Source of the DNA: CAYPIE01 sp964410665
GTDB lineage: Bacteria > Planctomycetota > Planctomycetia > Gemmatales > Gemmataceae
NCBI GenBank assembly: GCA_964410665.1
Contig: CAYPIE010000038.1
Coordinates: forward strand, 1-53,812
Direction: 5' to 3'
DNA length: 53,812 nucleotides
Below are positions 8,930 through 18,124 of the stretch, piece after piece. How positions within the stretch are numbered: position 1 is the first letter of the stretch; each line of letters starts with the position of its first letter. The translations under genes were made by a program, and so were the position numbers. The notes under the pieces were generated by a model. That model did not search any database, was not told where the DNA came from, and was given only the letters and a program-made list of their open reading frames with translations.

Positions 8930-9601
8930 TCAGTCGAACATCGCCGAGACTTCGAGGACCTTGACCTCGGTCAGGCAGTCGACGATGCGGTCGGCCCCGG
9001 CGGCGGCTAGCTTCTCCACCGGGTGGTGGGCGACAAAGCGCACGGCGACACACTGCATGCCGCCGGCTTTGGCAGCCTCGACGCCGGCGACGGCGTCCTC
9101 GAAAACGATGCAACGCGGGGGCGGCAGCCCGAGGCGATCCGCGGCCACCTGAAAGACCTGCGGGTCCGGCTTGCCCCGCTGCACATCTTCCATGGACACA
9201 ATGGTTTTGAACAGTGGAGTGGTCTGGGTCAGCTCCAGAATCAGCTCCAGGTTGCCGCGCGGGGCGCTGGAGCCGATCCCTTGCGGGATGCCCAGGGCGG
9301 CGAAGCCGTCGAGCAGAGGACGGACCCCCGGAAGCAGCTCGACACCGTTGCGAGCCGACTCGCGGTAATAGGTTTCCTTGCGATCTCCAACCTCAGCCAC
9401 CTCGGCGTCATCGGCATTGGGGTTGAACAGTTGGCGGATGATCTCGGGATTCCGTCGTCCGAATGTGGCAGCGAAGTCGGCACGGCTGAACGGCTGGCCA
9501 CGCTCATCGGCCAGCCGTTGCCAGGCCTGGAAGTGTAACTCTGCGGTGTCGACCAGAGTGCCATCCATGTCCCAAATGATGCCAAAAGGCGGTGTCCTCA
9601 T
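8930..9601 (-). CDS. HAD-superfamily phosphatase (beta-phosphoglucomutase-like)
   Basis: 223 residues. Motif I is DMDGT with nucleophile Asp11 and acid/base Asp13; motif II is SSAPRGN; motif III/IV region includes RGKPDPQVF and FEDAVAGVEAAKAGG. A helical cap lies between motifs I and II. This is the PGMB/YcjU-type subgroup of HAD hydrolases, acting on sugar phosphates; substrate unknown. Its ATG overlaps the TGA of the upstream cysteine hydrolase gene (ATGA), so the two are translationally coupled. Confidence 0.88.
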   Translation of the reverse strand: MRTPPFGIIWDMDGTLVDTAELHFQAWQRLADERGQPFSRADFAATFGRRNPEIIRQLFNPNADDAEVAEVGDRKETYYRESARNGVELLPGVRPLLDGFAALGIPQGIGSSAPRGNLELILELTQTTPLFKTIVSMEDVQRGKPDPQVFQVAADRLGLPPPRCIVFEDAVAGVEAAKAGGMQCVAVRFVAHHPVEKLAAAGADRIVDCLTEVKVLEVSAMFD

Positions 9602-10209
9602 GCGGTCTCTCGTTGCTGGAAAGGGATGGCATTGGGCTCGGTACGAGCGCGAACCAGCTTGCTGATCTCTTTGAAATTGGGGTGGTCGGCACTGGCCAGC
9701 CACTCAAAGGCGACCGTCTCCGAGGTGGTCAGGATGGCGCCGGCCCGTTCCATGCGGCGAAGTGCCAGATCATGGTCGAGCGAAAAACGACTGGCTACCG
9801 CATCGGCAACGATGAAGATGGTCCAGCCCCCTTCGAGCAGATCGAGGGCCGTTTGGAGGACACAAACATGGCTTTCCATGCCGGTCAACACGACCTGCCG
9901 GCGGTGGGTATATTGCAGAAGTTCTTCTTCAAAGCCCATTGCCCCACAGCAACTAAAGTCTTTTTTGGCCGGAAGGTCATTGGGCAGATGGCTCGCCAGT
10001 TCTGGGACTGTCGCACCTAAGCCTTGAGGATATTGCTCGGTGGCCAGGATGGGGACCTCGAGTTTGCGAGCCACCTCCAGGAGAAAGCGGATGTTGCGAA
10101 TCAGCGTCCCAGCATCGGGCAGCGCCGCCACTAATTTCTCCTGGGCGTCAATCACGGCCACCAGCGAATGCTTGGGCGACAAACGGACCAGCGAATGGGA
10201 GGAGTCCAT
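9598..10209 (-). CDS. Isochorismatase-family cysteine hydrolase
   Basis: 203 residues of the isochorismatase-like alpha/beta fold. The catalytic triad is visible: Asp21 (VIDAQEK), Lys83 (AKKDFSC) and Cys116 (GMESHVCV), with the usual cis-peptide neighbourhood before the Cys. It resembles the YcaC/hydrolase group rather than true isochorismatases; the substrate could be a nicotinamide-like or other amide. Start at 10209 has AGGAG upstream. Overlaps the HAD gene by four bases and sits 11 bp downstream of the transglutaminase gene, so probably one three-gene transcript. Confidence 0.87.
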   Translation of the reverse strand: MDSSHSLVRLSPKHSLVAVIDAQEKLVAALPDAGTLIRNIRFLLEVARKLEVPILATEQYPQGLGATVPELASHLPNDLPAKKDFSCCGAMGFEEELLQYTHRRQVVLTGMESHVCVLQTALDLLEGGWTIFIVADAVASRFSLDHDLALRRMERAGAILTTSETVAFEWLASADHPNFKEISKLVRARTEPNAIPFQQRETA

Positions 10210-10220
10210 CAAAGCCTCTC

Positions 10221-12611
10221 CTAGCTTGCCGCCGACGCCTCAAGTGCATGTTCCAGGGCATCGAGGCGGTGCGCGAGATCTTGTTCCACCTCCGGCGGCA
10301 AGGGTAGCTCGCCGAAACGAACGCGATAGTACCACAGGGTGATCCAGGTGGGAACCTCGGCCAGCTGTGGCGGAGTCAGCCGTTCCGACAGAGCCGGTTT
10401 CAAGTTCTGAGCGAAGGCAGCTGCAGTTTGCCCCTGAGCGGGCTGCCAGCCGTACGCCGCCAGGATGCGTTGCAAGCGCTCCTGAAATGCGACCAGAATC
10501 GGGGTGGCTTCGGCACGCGGGGTGGCTGCTGCGACAGCGTCTCGTCGTCGTTTCCGCCAACGACGTCGCCAGCGTTCTAGCCCGACCAGCCCAGCGATCC
10601 CGGCAGCGAAGGCCAGCAGGATCGCCAGGGCCCGCGACCGACCAGCCGCCAAATCGCTGCGAAAACGTTCCCAGGATTCCAACAGCGGTTGCCACAGATG
10701 GGCCGTGGTATCGCGTTGGCGGTCGGCGTCATAGCCAATGATGAAGTCTTCAAAGAGATTGGCCCCGGCATGTCGGGCCATGGACCACCAGCTTACGTTC
10801 GCTTGGCCGATTTCCAGGGTTTCACTCGGGGTCGGATCGAGGGTTCGCCAGTACCAAAGCGATTCATTCACGCGATCGCGGTCTGGGACCAGGATCTCGA
10901 GCCAGGCGTGGGCAAAGCTCTCGCGAATACAGTAATTGCCATCCCCTTGATGTTCAGCGCCGCGAAAGCCCAGAATCATCCGGGCGGGGATCCCCTGCGA
11001 ACGCAACATCAGGGTCAAGGCCGTGGCAAAGCGGTTGCAGTGTCCCGTTCGGACGTTTTCCAGAAAGTCCACAATTGGATCCACACTGGTATCCTGTCGT
11101 TGTAGATCCAGGCTATAGCCAAACTCCCCGGAATAAAGGAAGTAGCGTTCCAAGGCCAGCCCGATGGCTTCTCGGTACTGCGGTGCCACGAAGCCGTGGC
11201 GATCGCGTTCCAGCGTTGCGGCTGGCAGGCTGCCATTGGCGACGAGTCGTTCCAAGATTGTCTCGGTGAACTCGGTGATGGCAGTTTCCGTGTCTCCAGT
11301 GAGTGCATAACGATCCGCGGCGTGATGGATGTGGATCGAGCGGCCTCGATTGGGATCGGCGCGAGCCAAATTGACCTGTCTATATTTGGCTCGCGCTTCA
11401 GGGATGGGTGGTGGTGCGAACGAGCCATCGGGATTCTGGTCCCACGGTCGCTTTTCCCCCCAAGGAAGGACCGAGGCCACCGGCGCTAGTCCTCGGGGTT
11501 CCCAGTAGACGGGATCGGCCAAAACAGGATTGTTGAGACTGCGTTCTGTCGCAAGATTGAAGTCAAAAATGCGTTCCGGGCCTGGAAACTGAGGTAGTTT
11601 AAAATCGACATTGAGTCGTAGATTCTTGCCCCCAAAGCCCGGGCGCTGATCGCGCATTCTCATCGTGCGTTGCACTTCGTTTTGGACCTTGTCGGATTGC
11701 CTGAGTGCAGGTTTGGGTTGGTCGAGTCCCCAGGTCCACTTCTTCCAGGTGCCTCGTTCATAGATGGTGGCAATCCGACCTCGCCAGCGTTGCCCGGCGG
11801 GCAAGTTGAGTACGGGCTTGCCTTGACGATCTGCAACCTTGACTTGGAACGCAACTTCTTCGCTTAGGGTCAAACGGCCAGTTGTAAGCAGGCTAATCTC
11901 CTGATCCGAATTGTAGCCCACTTCTCCGATTACCTTATCCATCAACGTCTGGTCCCAAGTCCCCCCCGAGGACCGAGGTGTCAACAGGAAGATCACCAGA
12001 CCACCCCCGAGCACGGTTAATCCCCAGCCCAATGCGCTACCAAACCAGGGGAGTCCGCGACGGTTCAACCACGTCGATCGGGGGGGGGTCTCGCTTGGGT
12101 AACGTTCGGCTTCCCGATAGAAGTAAAACAGCGTCAGTGACCAAATCCCAGCGATCAGATACAAGCTCAGCAACACGGCGAAGATCGCATCCCCAGCCAG
12201 GGCACAGGCCAGCGCCACCATGGCCCCGGCAATGGCGTGTAAGGCCCAATGGTCGCCAATCTCTTTGGGTCGGAACAACTTCGCCGCCATGCCCACCATC
12301 AGGATGGGACCAAAATACGGGAGGAGCGAGGTTGGCCAGGGCAATCGGTAGATAAGGCTTTCTTTATCAATAAACTGTTGGCTTACCCAAATCCCCAAGA
12401 GCGCAAAGATGACGCCACCGACCAAATTCGCGGCTTGGATGGATAATGCCCAGCGTCCCTCGAGAAGGAATGCAAGCCCCAACATCAGACCGACAATCAC
12501 CGCAAAGCCGGTCACCTCGGGGAGGAATTCGAGCTCGGCATAGCCCAGGCACAGACTTGCCAGGGTCAAGGACAAATAAAGACTCAGTCGATAGGCCAGG
12601 ATTAAACTCAC
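10221..12611 (-). CDS. TgpA-like membrane transglutaminase (DUF3488 + transglutaminase-core + DUF4129)
   Basis: 796 residues. Five or six N-terminal membrane helices (to about residue 165) plus one near residue 205, a large extracytoplasmic region with a transglutaminase-core domain, one more membrane helix (about 665-685) and a cytoplasmic C-terminal tail. The catalytic triad is present: Cys525 (TGHCNRFA), His568 (SFAHAWLE), Asp592 (RTLDPTP). Related TgpA is an essential periplasmic-domain protein in Pseudomonas; the planctomycete homologue probably acts at the cell surface. I prefer the GTG start at 12611 (GGAGAG five bases upstream) over an in-frame GTG at 12644. Confidence 0.88.
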   Translation of the reverse strand: MSLILAYRLSLYLSLTLASLCLGYAELEFLPEVTGFAVIVGLMLGLAFLLEGRWALSIQAANLVGGVIFALLGIWVSQQFIDKESLIYRLPWPTSLLPYFGPILMVGMAAKLFRPKEIGDHWALHAIAGAMVALACALAGDAIFAVLLSLYLIAGIWSLTLFYFYREAERYPSETPPRSTWLNRRGLPWFGSALGWGLTVLGGGLVIFLLTPRSSGGTWDQTLMDKVIGEVGYNSDQEISLLTTGRLTLSEEVAFQVKVADRQGKPVLNLPAGQRWRGRIATIYERGTWKKWTWGLDQPKPALRQSDKVQNEVQRTMRMRDQRPGFGGKNLRLNVDFKLPQFPGPERIFDFNLATERSLNNPVLADPVYWEPRGLAPVASVLPWGEKRPWDQNPDGSFAPPPIPEARAKYRQVNLARADPNRGRSIHIHHAADRYALTGDTETAITEFTETILERLVANGSLPAATLERDRHGFVAPQYREAIGLALERYFLYSGEFGYSLDLQRQDTSVDPIVDFLENVRTGHCNRFATALTLMLRSQGIPARMILGFRGAEHQGDGNYCIRESFAHAWLEILVPDRDRVNESLWYWRTLDPTPSETLEIGQANVSWWSMARHAGANLFEDFIIGYDADRQRDTTAHLWQPLLESWERFRSDLAAGRSRALAILLAFAAGIAGLVGLERWRRRWRKRRRDAVAAATPRAEATPILVAFQERLQRILAAYGWQPAQGQTAAAFAQNLKPALSERLTPPQLAEVPTWITLWYYRVRFGELPLPPEVEQDLAHRLDALEHALEASAAS

Positions 12612-12706
12612 CGGATCTCTCCATCTGCATCGGCCATGGTGCACTCCGATCCATGACTTGCTTATTGTTCGCTACCAAGTCGGAGGTGTCTAGGTCCAAT
12701 GTCGAT

Positions 12707-13525
12707 TCAGGCTTTTCCGGTGCGGCGACGCGAGTGAACTTTGGCAGTTTGCCGAAGCCGTTCGGAAATGGCCTGGCAATAGGACGGGGAGAGTTCGATG
12801 CCCAAAAAACGGCGTTGCAAGCGGCGGGCGACGACGAGCGTGGTCCCCGAGCCTGCAAAAGGGTCTAAGATCAGATCTCCCGGTGACGAGGCGACGCCGA
12901 TGATCCGCTCGAGCACCGCTTCGGGCATCTGACACGGGTGCTGGCCGGTCCGCTCGCGAAAGGTTCCACACACACGAGCTTCGTACCAGGTATCCGAACT
13001 GTCCCGAAAGGCCTCGGCTTGGTGCTGGGGTCGGAGCACCCAAGTGTCATCTGGAAGCTTGCCACGGGGATTGGCGCGCCGGTCGGCATAAGTGGTTTGG
13101 CGGGCGGAGGGGACGCGAATAGCATCGGCATGGAAGGTAAACTGGCGAGGGTCAACCACATAATAAAAAATATGAGCATGACTGCGATTGAATTTTCTCG
13201 TACAGCTGACCCCAAAAGTGTAGTGCCAGATGATCCAATTACGCAAAGTTAGTCCAAGCTCGTCGAGTAAGAGCTTGATCTCGGCGGCAAACTCATCACC
13301 GATGGCAAAAAATAGCGATGCAGATGGGGCCAGGAGCCGTCGCGCTTGCTCCAGCCAAGCGCGGGTCCAGTCGCGATACTCTGACTTGGAGCGACGATCG
13401 TGGTACAGATCATAACCATAACCAATATTGAAGGGAGGATCGGCAAAGAGCAAATCCACACTTCCATCCGGTAATGTCGGCAGAATATCCAGGCAATCGC
13501 CCGCAATGACCCGATCGACACGCAT
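12707..13525 (-). CDS. DNA methyltransferase, N4-cytosine/N6-adenine type
   Basis: 272 residues. The catalytic motif IV DPPF (residues 29-32) precedes the AdoMet-binding motif I DPFAGSGTT (221-229), an order typical of beta-class amino-methyltransferases such as CcrM/HinfI relatives. DPPF is less common than DPPY but accepted in N6-adenine and N4-cytosine enzymes. No restriction endonuclease gene is next to it, so it appears to be an orphan methylase with a regulatory or protective role; the recognition sequence cannot be predicted. It is divergent from the polysaccharide exporter genes. Confidence 0.88.
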   Translation of the reverse strand: MRVDRVIAGDCLDILPTLPDGSVDLLFADPPFNIGYGYDLYHDRRSKSEYRDWTRAWLEQARRLLAPSASLFFAIGDEFAAEIKLLLDELGLTLRNWIIWHYTFGVSCTRKFNRSHAHIFYYVVDPRQFTFHADAIRVPSARQTTYADRRANPRGKLPDDTWVLRPQHQAEAFRDSSDTWYEARVCGTFRERTGQHPCQMPEAVLERIIGVASSPGDLILDPFAGSGTTLVVARRLQRRFLGIELSPSYCQAISERLRQTAKVHSRRRTGKA

Positions 13526-13773
13526 TCCAGGTTGCTCCCGCGTGATTGCTACGAACGCTATTATCCTTGCATACCGGGTATCAAAACCAACGCGGACATG
13601 CTGCGAGCCGGTGTGCTTTTTCCGGCGTGGGGCAGGATTCTGGCGACTGGAGCGATTACGCCGGTTTGGTGGCTCAGATTGGCCTAGTAAGTTCAGCCTG
13701 GGTTGGGTAGCGTGGGCGCTGTGATGCGGACCAGGAAGGTCTCGCTTGGCACGTTCATGGAGCCGAACGCGGA

Positions 13774-14565
13774 ATGTTGCACAATCTTGGACAGATCTGG
13801 CGATATCGCTATTTTTGGCTCGCGCTGGTCAAGATGGATTTGCAACTACGCTATCGCGGTTCGGCGCTTGGCATTGGCTGGTCGTTGATGAACCCCATTG
13901 CCATGACCATCGTGTTTTGCATGATCTTCAGCAGCTGGCATGAATCGAGTGACTGGCGTGCCGATGCCCCCTACTTCTTGGCGGGGCTTGCCATCTGGGA
14001 ATTTGTCAGCAACACCGTCATCCAGGGCTGTCAGGTCTTTTTTCGCAACGAATCGTTTATTCGACAATCGCCCCTGCCGATGGGTATCTACCCGTTACGT
14101 ACCGTCCTGGGCACAACCATTCACTTTCTGATCACCCTCAGCGTTGTCGTTCTGGCCATTGCCCTTCTGACGCCTACCGGTTGGAGCAGTTTAAGTGTGA
14201 TTTGGAGTGTCTTGCCCGCGATACTCTTACTGTTTGCATTTTGTTGGGCCCTTTGCGTGATTGCTGGGTTCGTCAATGTGTTTTTCCAGGATACGCAGCA
14301 TATTGCCGAAGTGGTGTTTCGCTTATTTTTCTTCCTCACCCCGATTCTGTTTAAACAAGAGCTGTTAACACGCAAAGGGGTGGAATGGCTAGGCACGTAC
14401 AACCCGGTGGTTCTGTTTTTTGATTTAATCCGAGCACCGTTGCTCACGGGCGAACCGCCTGCGTTTTATCTCTACCGCAATGCTCTGCTTCTCGTCTTAG
14501 GCTGTGCGGCTCTGGCCGTGCTGATCATTAAATGGCTAGAAAAGAAGCTGATCTTTCATCTGTAA
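13774..14565 (+). CDS. ABC-2 type polysaccharide export permease (Wzm/KpsM-like)
   Basis: 263 residues with about six membrane helices. The N-terminal WRYRYFWLALVKMDLQLRYRGSALGIGW segment is the hallmark of ABC-2 permeases that export O-antigen, teichoic acid or capsule chains. The next gene, 51 bp on, is its ATPase, followed by two glycosyltransferases, so the product likely moves an undecaprenyl-linked glycan across the inner membrane. The ribosome site is weak (GGAGC about 12 bases upstream). Confidence 0.9.
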   Translation: MLHNLGQIWRYRYFWLALVKMDLQLRYRGSALGIGWSLMNPIAMTIVFCMIFSSWHESSDWRADAPYFLAGLAIWEFVSNTVIQGCQVFFRNESFIRQSPLPMGIYPLRTVLGTTIHFLITLSVVVLAIALLTPTGWSSLSVIWSVLPAILLLFAFCWALCVIAGFVNVFFQDTQHIAEVVFRLFFFLTPILFKQELLTRKGVEWLGTYNPVVLFFDLIRAPLLTGEPPAFYLYRNALLLVLGCAALAVLIIKWLEKKLIFHL

Positions 14566-14616
14566 GGTCTCCGGGCCGTGTCGCTGCCCTCAGGGCGCAA
14601 GGATGTGAAGGAAGCG

Positions 14617-15375
14617 ATGCCGCGGATTGAACTCAACGACGTCAGCCTCTCCTTCCGGGTGCGCCGGAAGAAAAATATCACTCTTAAGGAATACCTACTA
14701 CGCGGAGGCTTCCTCAAGGGTGATAACACACGCTTAATTCATGCGTTAAGTCATGTAAATCTAAACGTTACGGAAGGTGATCGTCTTGGCATCATTGGGC
14801 ACAATGGTGCCGGCAAAAGTACCCTACTACGACTGATCGCCGGCATTTATCCACCGTCGACGGGTCGGCGCATTGTCAGCGGACGGATCTGCTCGCTGTT
14901 CGACATTGCCTTGGGGTTCGAAGCGGATGCGAGTGGCTGGGATAACATCGCCTATCGCAGCTATCTCCAAGGCGAGACACCCCGCACCTTGCGTCCCAAG
15001 TTGCAAGGGATTGCCGAGTTTAGTGAGCTCGGGGATTTCCTCGACTTACCGGTCCGTTATTACTCGGCCGGAATGATGATACGCCTGGCTTTTTCCATCG
15101 CCACCGCAGTAGAGCCGGAAATTCTTCTAATCGATGAAGTACTAAGTGTCGGGGACTTGTCCTTTCAACATAAAGCCCAACAGCGGATGCAGGAAATGAT
15201 GCGGAATGCTCGACTCATGGTCGTGGTGACGCATGACCTGCACTCTCTGGAGAGCTTGTGTAATAAAGCGATCTGGCTCGATCACGGTAGCGTGAACACT
15301 CTGGGCAGCACGCGCGAAGTGATTCGAGCCTATCGGCATAGTGTAGGTGAGACCTCCGAGGCCGAGGCCGCCTAG
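14617..15375 (+). CDS. ABC polysaccharide exporter ATPase (Wzt/KpsT-like)
   Basis: 252 residues: Walker A GHNGAGKST, signature region YYSAGMMIRLAF (the SxGM form typical of Wzt/TagH ATPases), Walker B EILLIDEVLSVGD, switch His in VVTHDL. It lacks the extra C-terminal carbohydrate-binding domain of some Wzt proteins. Start at 14617 (GAAGGAAG upstream) is preferred to the GTG at 14578. Energises the adjacent permease. Confidence 0.92.
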   Translation: MPRIELNDVSLSFRVRRKKNITLKEYLLRGGFLKGDNTRLIHALSHVNLNVTEGDRLGIIGHNGAGKSTLLRLIAGIYPPSTGRRIVSGRICSLFDIALGFEADASGWDNIAYRSYLQGETPRTLRPKLQGIAEFSELGDFLDLPVRYYSAGMMIRLAFSIATAVEPEILLIDEVLSVGDLSFQHKAQQRMQEMMRNARLMVVVTHDLHSLESLCNKAIWLDHGSVNTLGSTREVIRAYRHSVGETSEAEAA

Positions 15376-15456
15376 CCGTCAGGTCGTGCGCGACCTGCTC
15401 ACCTGCAAGCGGAGACCCAACGGTGTTGTTCGCTGGCCGAAACTTGGGCATGTTTT

Positions 15457-16395
15457 ATGAGTGCCAATCCTAAACTGCTTTCGGTCATCATCGTCAACTA
15501 CAACGGGAGGCGCTATCTCCAGCGCTGCCTCAGTTCGCTTGAGCAACAGTCATTGCCGCGACATCGCTTTGAGGTGATAGTGGTCGATAACGCCTCGAGT
15601 GATGATTCGGTCGCATTGGTGCGTGGTCAGTTCCCGTGGGTGCGGATTGATGCACAATCGGAGAATCTGGGGTTTGTCGCGGGCAATCAACGTGGTCGCC
15701 AACTCGCCCATGGCGACTGTCTAGTGCTACTCAACAATGACACAATCGTCGATCCTCACGGGTTAGCCGGCTTGGCTTGGATGGCGGCGTCTCAGCCCGA
15801 GTGGCAGATGATTGTTGCGAAATTAGTGTTTGCCGACCGACCGAACTACTTGCAGAGCACAGGGCTTGAACTGTTGCGAGACGGGCGGGCACGGGATCGT
15901 GGCTTTACCCAACCCGATACCGGAAGCTACGAACGTGCCGAAGAAGTCTTTGCAGGCTGTGGGGCGGCCTTGCTGGTCCGCTGTGCTTGCATCGATCGCC
16001 ATGGTTTTTTTGATCCTCGCTTGTTTATGTATTACGAGGATCTGGAGTTGGGTTGGCGGTTGCGTCGACGCAAGCTGCGCATGGGTTATGCACCACAGTC
16101 GCTCGTCTTACATGAGCATGCGGGTTCGTCGGGACTCGGCTCCGCTTTTTTTCACCGTCAGGTTGAAGCGAACCGTCTTCTCACTTCCTTGCGTCATGGT
16201 GATCTCGCGCTCAAGCTATTGGCTGGTCTCAGTGGACTCGCACGGGTGTTTCGGGAAGGGGGCCGCTGGCTCGCTGCGGCAGGCCGTGGTGGGTCCTGGG
16301 CCCGCTTCTGCGCCTTCGTCGCCGCATTCGCGGCCTGTTGCTGGTTGGTACCACGGGGGCTATTCCTGGAAAAATCGGGGGAGTCATCGGGCTAA
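15457..16395 (+). CDS. Glycosyltransferase family 2
   Basis: 312 residues. GT-A fold with VIIVNYNGRRYL, the nucleotide-binding VVDNASSDDS and LLNNDTIVD (DxD equivalent), and the MYYEDLELGWRLRRR acceptor-side motif of rhamnosyltransferase-like GT2 enzymes. C-terminal region has one short hydrophobic stretch, possibly membrane-associating. Likely adds a sugar (often rhamnose) to the glycan exported by the adjacent ABC transporter. No strong ribosome site before the ATG. Confidence 0.9.
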   Translation: MSANPKLLSVIIVNYNGRRYLQRCLSSLEQQSLPRHRFEVIVVDNASSDDSVALVRGQFPWVRIDAQSENLGFVAGNQRGRQLAHGDCLVLLNNDTIVDPHGLAGLAWMAASQPEWQMIVAKLVFADRPNYLQSTGLELLRDGRARDRGFTQPDTGSYERAEEVFAGCGAALLVRCACIDRHGFFDPRLFMYYEDLELGWRLRRRKLRMGYAPQSLVLHEHAGSSGLGSAFFHRQVEANRLLTSLRHGDLALKLLAGLSGLARVFREGGRWLAAAGRGGSWARFCAFVAAFAACCWLVPRGLFLEKSGESSG

Positions 16396-16398
16396 AGC

Positions 16399-17640
16399 AT
16401 GCGCGTCCTGCTCAATGGTGTGGCCACGATTAAGCCCAAAACGGGCGTCGGTCATTACATTAGTTGTCTGGATACTGCCCTGAGGCAGCTGTGTGGACCG
16501 CGAATGATGACGCTGTTTCCCCAACGGTGTTTACGCGACCTGGCCAGCTGGGGGTATCAACGGCTGCCCAAGCCCCGGTCCGCCGGGCCGGCTTCTTCCG
16601 CCGCGACCGCGCGACGACAGTATGGACCGCGCGACTGGGCCAAGGCTTTCACACGCCAATCTGCGCATGCTGGACTCCAGGCTTGGTTTCAACTCATCGC
16701 CCGTCGTGGTAGTTTTAGCCTCTATCATGAACCGAATTTTCTTCCTTGGAGGACCGATCTGCCCACAGTGGTGACGGTGCATGACCTTTCTGTGCTGGTC
16801 CATCCACAGTGGCATCCCGCCGAACGGGTCCGAGCCTATGAACGCTCGTTCTTCCAAGGACTGGCCCAGGCCAAGCATTTCATCGCCGGGTCAGCCTTTA
16901 CGCGCCAGGAAATGGTGCAACGCCTTGGCATTGCCGCCGAGCGGGTCACCGCAGTGCATTACGGTGTCCGCGAGCAATTTCGCCCTTCTCCAAGGGAGCA
17001 CGTGCATCGTTCGCTGCGGCAATGGAACCTCCCGGAGCAGTATTTTCTCTATGTCGGCACGTTAGAGCCACGTAAAAACATAGAAATGTTGATGAAAGCT
17101 TTTTGCGAGCTTCCTCCAAGTTTGCGTGGCCAGTGTCCGTTGATTCTCGTTGGGGGTTGGGGGTGGAACGCTCATGGCTTACGCCACTTTCATCAGACCG
17201 TCGGCAAGGCACATGGGGTGATCCATCTCGGTTATTGGCCGGATGATGCGTTACCGATGCTGTATCAGGGAGCGGTGGGGTTGTTTTTTCCGTCGTTTTA
17301 CGAGGGGTTTGGGTTGCCACCATTGGAGATGTTGGCCTGTGGTGGTGCGGTGGTGGCTTCACAAGCGGAGGCCCACCAAGAAGTGTTGGGCCAACAAGCG
17401 TTACTACTCGATGCTCATGATTTACCGGGCTGGCGTCGTGCATTTTGGCAACTGGGACAAGACCACGACTATCGAGCGGAGCTGCAACGGGAAGCCCAGG
17501 CTCACGCCGCGCGGTTCACATGGCGTCGTTGCGCGCAGCAAACCCTGGCGGTGTATGAGCGCGTGCTCGCTACCTCCAAGGGGTTGCCGCGGACATCAGG
17601 GTTGGGTCATGCGAACCAACGCATCGAGGAGCGGTTGTAG
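16399..17640 (+). CDS. Glycosyltransferase family 4/1 (mannosyltransferase-like)
   Basis: 413 residues, GT-B fold. The C-terminal nucleotide-sugar domain has YVGTLEPRKNIEMLMKAF and the EX7E motif in FYEGFGLPPLEML. N-terminal half contains VTVHDLSVL. Starts 3 bp after the GT2 stop, so the two are co-translated. Its last 45 bp overlap the end of a convergent gene on the other strand. Probably a mannosyl- or similar transferase in the same surface-glycan pathway; donor and acceptor unknown. Confidence 0.9.
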   Translation: MRVLLNGVATIKPKTGVGHYISCLDTALRQLCGPRMMTLFPQRCLRDLASWGYQRLPKPRSAGPASSAATARRQYGPRDWAKAFTRQSAHAGLQAWFQLIARRGSFSLYHEPNFLPWRTDLPTVVTVHDLSVLVHPQWHPAERVRAYERSFFQGLAQAKHFIAGSAFTRQEMVQRLGIAAERVTAVHYGVREQFRPSPREHVHRSLRQWNLPEQYFLYVGTLEPRKNIEMLMKAFCELPPSLRGQCPLILVGGWGWNAHGLRHFHQTVGKAHGVIHLGYWPDDALPMLYQGAVGLFFPSFYEGFGLPPLEMLACGGAVVASQAEAHQEVLGQQALLLDAHDLPGWRRAFWQLGQDHDYRAELQREAQAHAARFTWRRCAQQTLAVYERVLATSKGLPRTSGLGHANQRIEERL

Positions 17641-18033
17641 CTGGCTGAGCGGGGCCAGGCCGAGTCCTTGCAGCAGGGCCAGAACCACCACCAAATCGAC
17701 GATGCCAAGCAAGTAAGGAACCGTCTTGCCATTCCAGTGACTCAGTGCTCGACCGAGGTTGGCGATAGATTCATAACGATGCGTCCAGCGGTCGTGCAGT
17801 TCCTCGAGTTGGTCCCGTTGTTCGGCGTAGCGACCAAGTTGCAGGGTTCGCTTGGCCAGGAGGGCGGGGTCCGTTTTCTCCGCGTTTCCAGGCTTGATCT
17901 GCGACTCCCGAGCCAGCTTATCGGCTTTGAGTGCCACGATCGCATACCGTCGTTCCACCGCGGCCACCCGGCCGCGCAAGCAGGCGGTGGCAACTCTGAG
18001 TAGCATTCTCAGAAGGGAATAAAGTACTAGCAT
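17596..18033 (-). CDS. Hypothetical protein with C-terminal hydrophobic helix
   Basis: 145 residues, no family recognised. N-terminal hydrophobic stretch (LVLYSLLRMLLRVATACL), central charged region likely to form a coiled coil (QLGRYAEQRDQLEELHDRW), and a C-terminal hydrophobic segment (VPYLLGIVDLVVVLALLQGL). The composition looks like a real small membrane-associated protein rather than a shadow frame. It overlaps the GT4 gene tail-to-tail by 45 bp. Ribosome site weak (AGAGAG). Function unknown. Confidence 0.5.
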   Translation of the reverse strand: MLVLYSLLRMLLRVATACLRGRVAAVERRYAIVALKADKLARESQIKPGNAEKTDPALLAKRTLQLGRYAEQRDQLEELHDRWTHRYESIANLGRALSHWNGKTVPYLLGIVDLVVVLALLQGLGLAPLSQLQPLLDALVRMTQP

Positions 18034-18124
18034 TGGGGTCTCTCTTAGGGACTAAGGTGAAACGTCTATCCCGTCAAGAGAGACACAGGCAGAACTGATC
18101 GGTTCGCGAAAAAGTGACCGGATG

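Noticed and set aside
8570..9010. 146-codon plus-strand frame antisense to the HAD gene end
   Set aside because: No ribosome site, no recognisable sequence and it overlaps a well-supported gene.
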